A DNA stretch of 64,000 nucleotides from ZC4RG35 sp041747855 (GTDB lineage Bacteria > Actinomycetota > Acidimicrobiia > Spongiisociales > ZC4RG35), in NCBI GenBank assembly GCA_041747855.1, contig JBGTEJ010000050.1:1-64000 (forward strand), in the 5' to 3' direction. A program made the translations under genes and the position numbers. The notes under the pieces are model-generated. The model had not been told where the DNA came from, searched no databases, and worked only from the letters and a program-made list of their open reading frames with translations. This document shows, in pieces, positions 57,858-64,000 of this stretch (positions are counted from its first letter, which is position 1; every line of letters begins with the position of its first letter).

Positions 57858-60686
57858 ATGTTTGCACCACCTCAACCCAGTTTCGTAGACCGCCATATCG
57901 GTCCCAGGCATGCCGATTTGGAGAAGATGTTGGCCACTGTCGGCGCCGAGTCCTTGGACGACCTGGTCGCATCGACCGTGCCCGCATCCATCCTCGACCG
58001 GTCACTCGAACTCCCCGCGCCTCTGAGTGAACCGGAACTGATGGACCACATGGGAGTCCTCGCCTCGAAGAACCAGATTCTCCGATCGCTGATCGGCCTT
58101 GGCTATCACGACACCCATACGCCGCCCGTGATAGCCCGCAACGTGTTGGAAGACCCGGCTTGGTACACCGCGTATACGCCCTACCAGCCGGAGATATCGC
58201 AGGGGCGTCTCGAGGCGTTGCTCAATTTCCAGACGATGGTCTCAGACCTGACCGGGATGGATGTTGCGAATGCATCTCTCCTCGACGGGCCGACGGCGGC
58301 TGCGGAGGGTATGAGTATGGCCAACCGGTTGCACAGGGGTGATCGAGGGGTCTTCTACATCGACCCGGACTGTCATCCGGCGACACGCGAAGTGGTGCGG
58401 ACCCGTGCCGGAGCCGTGGGGGTGGAGATCAGGGTCCTGGCCGACGACTCTGAACCAGAGGTAGCTTTTGGCGTGCTGCTGGCCTACCCCGGTAGTTCAG
58501 GGGCACTGGTCGATCACACCGACACCATCTCCAGATTCAAGGAGGCTGGTGCCCTTGTTCTGGTCACCACGGACCTCCTGGCCACGACCCTGATCACCCC
58601 GCCCGGGGAACTTGGTGCCGACATAGCGGTCGGTTCGGCTCAGCGTTTTGGTGTCCCTATGGGTTATGGCGGACCCCATGCCGGGTTCATTGCCTGTCGG
58701 AACGCTCACGTGAGGGCGTTGCCCGGTCGTCTCGTCGGAGTCTCGACCGATACCGCGGGCAGGATGGCTTACCGTCTGGCGCTTCAGACACGCGAGCAGC
58801 ACATCCGTCGCGAGAAGGCCACTTCCAATGTGTGTACCGCCCAGGTGTTACTGGCCGTGGTCTCGGGGTTGTACGGGTGCTGGCACGGTGCCGATGGTCT
58901 GAAGACGATCGCCAGCGAAGTCAATCGCTTGACAGGGCGGTTGGCGGCGGCAGCCAAGTCGGCCGGTCTCGAAGTCAATGAGACGTGGTTCGACACACTG
59001 ACCGTGTCGGTCCCGGGAAGGGCCGATGATGTGCTCACCTCAGCCCTGGGCCGGGGTTTCAATCTCGGTCGACCCGACAGCGACCATGTTCGTGTGGCGT
59101 TCGACGAGACATGTGACGACGGGGTGGTCGACACACTTCTAGAAGTCCTCGGCATCGCCCCTGACGGGGCGGCGGAGGGGATTCCAGCGTCGATGTCCCG
59201 TAATAGTCCCTTCATGACCCACCCGGTCTTCGACATGTACCACTCGGAGCACGAGATGCTCCGTTATCTGCGGAAACTTGCCGACAAGGACCTCGCCCTC
59301 GATCGGACCATGATCCCGCTCGGTTCCTGCACCATGAAGTTGAATGCCACCTCGGAGATGGTTCCGATGACCTGGCGTCAGTTCTCCGGACTCCATCCCT
59401 ATGCGCCAATTGATCAGGCCGCCGGCTACATGGAGCTGATCCGGGAGCTGGAGGACTATCTGGTCGAGATCACCGGGTACGACCGGGTCTCGCTGCAACC
59501 CAATGCCGGTTCCCAGGGTGAACTGGCGGGACTGCTCGCCATCGCCGCCTATCACCACTCCCGGGACGAGGGTCATCGACGGGTGTGTCTCATCCCGGCC
59601 TCGGCCCACGGGACGAATGCGGCGTCGGCGGTGATGGCCGGGATGGAAGTTGTCGTCGTGGCCACGGACTCGTCGGGGAACATCGATCTGGAGGACCTGG
59701 AGAAAAAGGCGGTCGACAATCGCGATCGTCTTGCCGCGGCGATGGTCACTTATCCGTCCACACACGGTGTCTTCGAACCGGGGATCAGACGGCTCGCCGA
59801 CATAGTTCACGAATACGGAGGTCAGGTGTATGTGGATGGTGCCAACCTGAACGCTTTGGTCGGTCTGGCCAAGCCAGGCGATTTCGGGGCGGACTGCGGG
59901 CATCTCAACCTTCACAAGACTTTCACCATTCCTCACGGGGGTGGGGGCCCGGGGATGGGACCGATCGGCGTCAAGCGTCATCTTGCCCCGTTCCTCCCCA
60001 ACCACCCGTTGGTCGAAGACGCAGGGCCTGACACCGGGATCGGGCCGATCTCCGGCGCCCCGTTCGGTTCGGCAGGAATCCTGCCCATCCCGTACGCATA
60101 CATCAGGCTGATGGGTGCCGAAGGTCTGCGACGCGCCTCGTCGGTGGCGATACTGTCGGCCAACTATCTGGCTCGGAGGCTGGATCCATACTTCCCCGTG
60201 CTCTACACCGGACAGGGTGGAAGGGTGGCACATGAGTGCATCCTCGATGTCAGACCGCTCAGCCGGGAAACCGGGGTCACGGCCGAAGATGTGGCCAAGC
60301 GTCTCGCCGATTACGGCTTTCATTCCCCGACCTTGTCTTTCCCGGTGCCGGGAACACTGATGATCGAACCCACCGAGTCGGAGAGCCTGGAAGAACTGGA
60401 ACGGTTCTGTGCCGCCATGATCGCCATCCGTGAGGAGGCCGATCGGGTCGGGCGCGGTGAATGGCCAAGGGATGACAACCCCCTCGTCAACGCACCTCAT
60501 ACCGCCGAGGACGTGGTGGATGACGACTGGGATCGGCCCTACACCCGAGAAGAGGCCGCCTACCCCTTGTCCTCGTTGAGGGCGGTCAAATATTGGCCTC
60601 CGGTCGGGCGGATCGACGGTCCGGGTGGGGATCGGAACCTGGTTTGCTCATGTCCTCCCCTGGAGTCATACACTTCAAGCTCTTGA
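57858..60686 (+). CDS. gcvP: Glycine dehydrogenase (decarboxylating), P protein
   Basis: A 942-residue single-chain P protein. It begins MFAPPQPSFVDRHIGPRHADLEKML, has the pseudo-PLP first half, and PLP lysine in GHLNLHKTFTIPHGGGGPGMG. Other matches are CTMKLNATSEM, LQPNAGSQGELAGL and SAHGTNAASA. It decarboxylates glycine and passes the aminomethyl group to GcvH; no gcvT or gcvH is in the window. The ATG at 57858 has GGAG 5 nt upstream. The longer frame to 57720 is just the riboswitch RNA read as protein. Confidence 0.96.
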   Translation: MFAPPQPSFVDRHIGPRHADLEKMLATVGAESLDDLVASTVPASILDRSLELPAPLSEPELMDHMGVLASKNQILRSLIGLGYHDTHTPPVIARNVLEDPAWYTAYTPYQPEISQGRLEALLNFQTMVSDLTGMDVANASLLDGPTAAAEGMSMANRLHRGDRGVFYIDPDCHPATREVVRTRAGAVGVEIRVLADDSEPEVAFGVLLAYPGSSGALVDHTDTISRFKEAGALVLVTTDLLATTLITPPGELGADIAVGSAQRFGVPMGYGGPHAGFIACRNAHVRALPGRLVGVSTDTAGRMAYRLALQTREQHIRREKATSNVCTAQVLLAVVSGLYGCWHGADGLKTIASEVNRLTGRLAAAAKSAGLEVNETWFDTLTVSVPGRADDVLTSALGRGFNLGRPDSDHVRVAFDETCDDGVVDTLLEVLGIAPDGAAEGIPASMSRNSPFMTHPVFDMYHSEHEMLRYLRKLADKDLALDRTMIPLGSCTMKLNATSEMVPMTWRQFSGLHPYAPIDQAAGYMELIRELEDYLVEITGYDRVSLQPNAGSQGELAGLLAIAAYHHSRDEGHRRVCLIPASAHGTNAASAVMAGMEVVVVATDSSGNIDLEDLEKKAVDNRDRLAAAMVTYPSTHGVFEPGIRRLADIVHEYGGQVYVDGANLNALVGLAKPGDFGADCGHLNLHKTFTIPHGGGGPGMGPIGVKRHLAPFLPNHPLVEDAGPDTGIGPISGAPFGSAGILPIPYAYIRLMGAEGLRRASSVAILSANYLARRLDPYFPVLYTGQGGRVAHECILDVRPLSRETGVTAEDVAKRLADYGFHSPTLSFPVPGTLMIEPTESESLEELERFCAAMIAIREEADRVGRGEWPRDDNPLVNAPHTAEDVVDDDWDRPYTREEAAYPLSSLRAVKYWPPVGRIDGPGGDRNLVCSCPPLESYTSSS

Positions 60687-60757
60687 CCGAGAGCGGGTGT
60701 AGTGGGATCGTTTAAGACCGACAATCCGGGAAGAATGGGCGACATGAGAGGGCGACG

Positions 60758-62263
60758 GTGAAATTCGCCGGGGAATTACGTATCCCCGACATCGACCACC
60801 CGGGGATTCCGGCGGCAGTCGTCATCGACGACACGCATATCGAGATCGTTCTCGATGGTGAGTCCTTGGGGAAATGGTCGTTGTACGACGTGCGTGCCCG
60901 GAGACTGATCTCCAAGGCGTTCGCCCTCGATCTGGCCGGCGAGGATGTCACGTTCTTGTCCGAGGAACCGGTCGATTTCGCCTATCGAGGCGTGGAGAGG
61001 ATGGCCCAGGTCTGGGCCCAGTTCAAGACCATGCGTGGTCCCCAACGGATGCTTGCGGTCCGTCGATCACGTTCGAGGGCGACCCCGTCCCGCGTCTCCG
61101 AGCTGCGTGCCGCCATGGAGGCCAACCTTGCAGCCCAAAGAAATGCACGTCCTGCCCCGAAGGTAGAGCCGGCGGTGGAAGCGACTCCTTCGGTACCACC
61201 ACCCAACCGACGACCGGCCCAACCGTCTTCTGTGTTCAAAGACCCGGATGAGGTCCCGGTTCAACCGACGACAGAGACTCAGCCCGGGACATCGGTGGCA
61301 TCGGTTAGGAGTGCAAAACGTCGTGACGAGATCGATGCCAGGAAGCGGTTGGACGCTCTTCGCCAGGAAGCCGTAGAGAGGGACAACAAGCGGATCGAGG
61401 CCTTCCGGGCCGAGATGGCCAAGCTCGAGGCCGAGAGGTCTGAGGCAGAACGCGTCGCCGCGGAGTATCAGACGAATCGCGCCACCGAACTGGAACGTCT
61501 CAAGACCGAGATGCGTGTGCTCAAGGAAAGGGAGGCGGGGCTGGCGAAGGGTGACACTGCCGGTCTCGAAGCACTCCACATCGCGATTGAGCAAATCGAG
61601 ACTCACCGCCACAGTCTCGAACAATCCAATCTCGATGCAGTCAGAAAGTTACATTCGTTCGAGGTCAAACGCACCGAACTCGAGCGCCGGGAAGCCGCTA
61701 GATGGCAGTCACATCGAAGGGAGATGGAGCGGATCAAGGCGGAGATGGTTCTCCTCGACCGTGCTGACGCCGGTCAAGCGGACCGGCAGGACGAGGTGAA
61801 TCCCTTCATGGAGGAGGAAGTCGCGTCGCCGGTGGACGAGACGATCGCAGATCCCCCTCCCGAGGAGAGCCAGACTGACCTGTCCGACGATGACGGGGCC
61901 CAAATCGCAGATCCCCCTTCCGAGGAAGGGCACGCCGCCGAGGTCTCTGAAGAATCCGCCGACGCTGAATCGATCGAGGTTGCTGAGGAGCTTGCTTCGG
62001 CTGAGGTGGTTGAAGTGGTGGCTGTCGAATTGGTGGATGCCGCCGCGCTACGCAACCCAGCGACTGTCACCCCAGCGCCGCTCAAGGAAGCCGCCGCGGG
62101 TGACAGGAAGAGGGGTGGTTTGGTTGGCTCGGTGAGGTCGGCCTTCCTGCGTGACGGCAAGGAGCATGAGCACATCTTCGTCAGTGCGCCGGCGACTCTC
62201 GGTCTGACCAGGTCTATTTGTAGCGAGTGTGGCTACGTGTCAATCGGCGCAGCTCAAGACTGA
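60758..62263 (+). CDS. Uncharacterised protein: beta-rich N-domain, coiled coil, C-terminal zinc-ribbon-like motif
   Basis: A 501-residue protein I do not recognise. Residues 1-100 look like a compact beta domain (IPAAVVIDDTHIEIVLDGESLGKWSLYDVRARRL), followed by a basic Arg/Ser patch. A Pro/Thr linker (about 130-190) precedes a long coiled coil (about 195-345: KRLDALRQEAVERDNKRIEAF). An acidic stretch (about 360-440) and a C-terminal segment with RSICSECGYVS follow, where the CxxC could be half a zinc ribbon. No membrane helix or enzyme motif. The GTG start has GAGAGGG 5 nt upstream. It lies alone between gcvP and manC. It may scaffold or bind nucleic acid (inference). Confidence 0.65.
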   Translation: MKFAGELRIPDIDHPGIPAAVVIDDTHIEIVLDGESLGKWSLYDVRARRLISKAFALDLAGEDVTFLSEEPVDFAYRGVERMAQVWAQFKTMRGPQRMLAVRRSRSRATPSRVSELRAAMEANLAAQRNARPAPKVEPAVEATPSVPPPNRRPAQPSSVFKDPDEVPVQPTTETQPGTSVASVRSAKRRDEIDARKRLDALRQEAVERDNKRIEAFRAEMAKLEAERSEAERVAAEYQTNRATELERLKTEMRVLKEREAGLAKGDTAGLEALHIAIEQIETHRHSLEQSNLDAVRKLHSFEVKRTELERREAARWQSHRREMERIKAEMVLLDRADAGQADRQDEVNPFMEEEVASPVDETIADPPPEESQTDLSDDDGAQIADPPSEEGHAAEVSEESADAESIEVAEELASAEVVEVVAVELVDAAALRNPATVTPAPLKEAAAGDRKRGGLVGSVRSAFLRDGKEHEHIFVSAPATLGLTRSICSECGYVSIGAAQD

Positions 62264-62407
62264 GAGCGCAGTCAGGGAGAATGACGTCCTGGCCTTCTGC
62301 CACTTCTCCTTGGGATCCCTCCGGAAGTAGCGAAGGGGTCCGGCCCGTGGGTCTTGACCAGATCGCATACCTCTATCACGGGACCCAAGGGCGGGGAGGT
62401 TACCCTC

Positions 62408-63460
62408 TTGCCCATCGTGACCGTTATCCGTCCGGTGATTCTCTCAGGTGGCTCAGGCACACGTCTCTGGCCACTGTCCACGATCAATCAGCCGAAGCAG
62501 TTCGCCCCCCTGGTTGGATCGGGCTCCCTCTTCGAGGCGACTGTGAGGCGGGTCGATGGCCTAGCAGGTGCTCTCGATCCGACTGTCGTTGCTGGCGCCG
62601 ATCATCTCGGTCAAATCCGCGAGTGCTTCGTGAAGATGGGGCGGAGTCCTGGGTTGGTGGTGATCGAACCGGAAGGCAGGAACACCGCACCGGCGATCGC
62701 TGCCGCCGCCCTGACCAGTCAGCCCGACGACGTCATGGTCATCCTCCCGGCCGACCACTTGATCGTCGACGTCGAGGGGTTCCGGGCCCGTCTGATGGAT
62801 GCCGTCGGGTTAGCTGAAACTGGGCACATCGTCACGTTCGGGGTGGTTCCCGTTCGACCCGAGACCGGTTACGGCTATATCGAGACGGGGGATCCGGTCG
62901 GGTCCGGACTCAGGCTCACCCGCTTCAAGGAGAAACCCGGACCCGAAGAGGCAGAGTCGATGATGGGAGACGGGCTCCACTTGTGGAACTCAGGGATGTT
63001 CGTGGCCCGGGCCGGAACTGTCATCGACGAGATGGACGAGCACTGCCCGACGGTCATCGGCCCGGTCCGTCACGCGTTGACCGCCGCCGCGGTAGACCGG
63101 TTGATCCGTCTCGGAGCAGACTTCGGTAGGGCCGAAGGGATCTCGTTCGACCATGCCGTGATGGAGCGGACCGATCGTGGCGTGGTGCTACCGATCGATG
63201 TCGGATGGAGCGACATCGGATCGTTCCTCGCTCTCTACGCCTCTGAGGTCAAGGATGAGCACGGCAACGTGGTCTCCGGGAAAGTGATCCTCGACGGTGT
63301 CAGCGGGTCTTATGTCAGGGCCGGCTCGCGGATAGTGGCTGTAGCCGGGATTTCGGACGTCGTTGTGATCGAGACCGAAGATGCCGTCCTGGTGTTGCCC
63401 ATTGACCGCTCTCAGGATGTCCGCGGTCTCGCCGAGAGGGCACGGCGGTTTGAAGGTTGA
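62408..63460 (+). CDS. manC: Mannose-1-phosphate guanylyltransferase ManC
   Basis: A 350-residue nucleotidyltransferase. It has VILSGGSGTRLWPLSTINQPKQF (GTP loop), VIEPEGRNTAPAIAAAAL, VILPADHLI with the metal Asp, FKEKP, WNSGMF and the DVGWSDIGSF segment. It makes GDP-mannose from mannose-1-phosphate and GTP, the donor for mannosylglycerate synthase and for mannolipids. The start is uncertain: a TTG at 62408 has GGGGAGG 8 nt upstream, a GTG at 62417 is also possible, and the frame to 62354 is longer. Confidence 0.9.
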   Translation: MPIVTVIRPVILSGGSGTRLWPLSTINQPKQFAPLVGSGSLFEATVRRVDGLAGALDPTVVAGADHLGQIRECFVKMGRSPGLVVIEPEGRNTAPAIAAAALTSQPDDVMVILPADHLIVDVEGFRARLMDAVGLAETGHIVTFGVVPVRPETGYGYIETGDPVGSGLRLTRFKEKPGPEEAESMMGDGLHLWNSGMFVARAGTVIDEMDEHCPTVIGPVRHALTAAAVDRLIRLGADFGRAEGISFDHAVMERTDRGVVLPIDVGWSDIGSFLALYASEVKDEHGNVVSGKVILDGVSGSYVRAGSRIVAVAGISDVVVIETEDAVLVLPIDRSQDVRGLAERARRFEG

Positions 63461-63489
63461 CCCGTGTCCGGGCATACCATCAGGCAAAG

Positions 63490-63792
63490 ATGAGGCGTCT
63501 TGTCCCCCTTCTGCTGGCTCTGGTCATCTCTGCCTGCAATGGTGGCCCACCGTCCAATGCGTCCGGATCCCAGGTCTACACACAGGTATGCGCAACCTGT
63601 CATTCCGCCGACTTCTCTGGTGGGATCGGGCCGGCATTGGGTCCCGGTTCCAACTCGGCGAACCAGCCGGATGAGTTCTTGATAACCACGATCACCCACG
63701 GACGTGGACGCATGCCTTCTTTTCGCACCACGCTGACCGAGCAGCAAATCCTCGACGTCGTGTCGTACATCCGTGAGGTCCAGTCGGGTTGA
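63490..63792 (+). CDS. Small cytochrome c lipoprotein
   Basis: A 100-residue secreted protein. A signal ends at VISAC (lipobox Cys) and the haem motif is CATCH, with an axial Met in GRGRMPSF. The fold YTQVCATCHSADFSGGIGPALG then DVVSYIREVQ matches short class I c-type cytochromes. It would carry electrons on the outer membrane face, for example to a terminal oxidase or from PQQ dehydrogenase. The ATG at 63490 has TACCAT 9 nt upstream. Its stop overlaps the menC start. Confidence 0.85.
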   Translation: MRRLVPLLLALVISACNGGPPSNASGSQVYTQVCATCHSADFSGGIGPALGPGSNSANQPDEFLITTITHGRGRMPSFRTTLTEQQILDVVSYIREVQSG

Positions 63793-64000
63793 GCGCCCCC
63801 CTCGAGGCACTGAAGCTCCACCCCTTGCGTATTCCGATGCGTCATCGATTCCGGAGGGTGGAACACCGGGATGTCGTCCTCATAGAGGGCCCGAACGGAT
63901 GGGGGGAGTTCTCTCCGTTCCCCGACTACCCGACGACGATCACTGCGAGATGGTTGGCCGCAGCACTCGAGCTCGCCTGCGCGGCTCTCCCGGAACCGGG
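63789..64000 (+). CDS. menC: o-Succinylbenzoate synthase MenC (5' part only)
   Basis: The first 70 residues are visible; the rest lies outside. They contain ALKLHPLRIPMRHRFRRVEHR, then VVLIEGPNGWGEFSPFPDY, the characteristic start of actinobacterial MenC enolase-superfamily proteins. The enzyme makes o-succinylbenzoate in menaquinone synthesis. The likely start is a TTG overlapping the cytochrome stop, so the two may be translated together. Confidence 0.82.
   Translation, partial: MSAPLEALKLHPLRIPMRHRFRRVEHRDVVLIEGPNGWGEFSPFPDYPTTITARWLAAALELACAALPEP

Noticed and set aside
1..64000. tRNA, rRNA or IS element
   Set aside because: No tRNA arms, rRNA sequence, transposase motif or terminal inverted repeats were found by eye; a tRNAscan/Rfam run would be needed to exclude them.

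Overview
The window looks like a chromosomal segment of a high-GC, monoderm actinobacterium. An Acidimicrobiia-like marine or saline lineage is the best guess. Supporting evidence is dense overlapping operons, GatCAB transamidase instead of GlnRS, an N-terminal GNAT-acyl-CoA-synthetase fusion, a DUF222/13E12 HNH protein, secreted Thr-rich lipoproteins, a heliorhodopsin and a mannosylglycerate synthase. The lineage is inferred; no rRNA or tRNA gene was seen. About 53 protein genes are called, including two cut by the window ends that have no closed reading frame: a secreted beta-strand-repeat protein at the left edge and menC at the right edge.

Layout. 1-5.2 kb: surface protein, structured intergenic region, GNAT-acyl-CoA synthetase, enoyl-CoA hydratase, SRPBCC protein. 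5.2-9.4 kb: an overlapping block of cysteine desulfurase, mnmA and ligA. 9.5-13.9 kb: HNH protein, two small membrane or coiled-coil proteins, dapD, peroxiredoxin-like protein, dapE. 13.9-14.7 kb: a heliorhodopsin divergent from gatC. 14.7-19.7 kb: gatC-gatA-gatB, pyk and an Nfu-N-like small protein. 19.7-27.5 kb: VanW protein, stand-alone Fe-S PD-(D/E)XK nuclease, a PuuD-like amidohydrolase overlapping a fumarylacetoacetate-hydrolase-family gene, and two tandem membrane-anchored propeller-like proteins, one frameshifted. 27.6-34.9 kb: P450, aromatic-amino-acid-decarboxylase-like gene, glutamine-synthetase-like ligase, acetoacetate-decarboxylase-like protein, hpaE-like dehydrogenase and hpaD-like ring-cleavage dioxygenase. 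35-43.7 kb: a pair of dynamin-like GTPases, lipid kinase, a catalytically degenerate ADP-ribosylglycohydrolase relative, UMF1 transporter, Zn alcohol dehydrogenase, aminotransferase, LEA-like repeat protein. 43.7-50 kb: nuclease-LTD lipoprotein, sugar dehydrogenase lipoprotein, HIT protein, two DMT-type transporters, MarR regulator and ABC exporter. 50-57.7 kb: SbcCD-like pair, mannosylglycerate synthase, EamA transporter, gpsA, ychF. 57.7-64 kb: glycine riboswitch-gcvP, a coiled-coil/zinc-ribbon protein, manC, a cytochrome c lipoprotein, menC.

The most interesting reading is metabolic. The 22.5-34.9 kb region combines a group II aromatic amino acid decarboxylase, a gamma-glutamyl-amine-ligase type glutamine synthetase, homoprotocatechuate-type ring-cleavage enzymes (HpaD, HpaE, FAH family) and a gamma-glutamyl-GABA hydrolase type amidase. 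If the ring of a gamma-glutamylated catecholamine were cleaved by the HpaD route, the C4 product would be gamma-glutamyl-4-aminobutanal, the substrate that the Puu route converts to GABA. That joins all these genes in one scheme. It is a hypothesis from gene content and carbon counting, not a demonstrated pathway.

Other notable points: a clear heliorhodopsin with the retinal lysine and counterion intact; a 10-bp GTCCCCCCAC palindrome found twice, both times inside reading frames; a single-aptamer glycine riboswitch before gcvP; and a recurrent TANNNT box 6-9 nt before start codons, suggesting widespread leaderless transcription.
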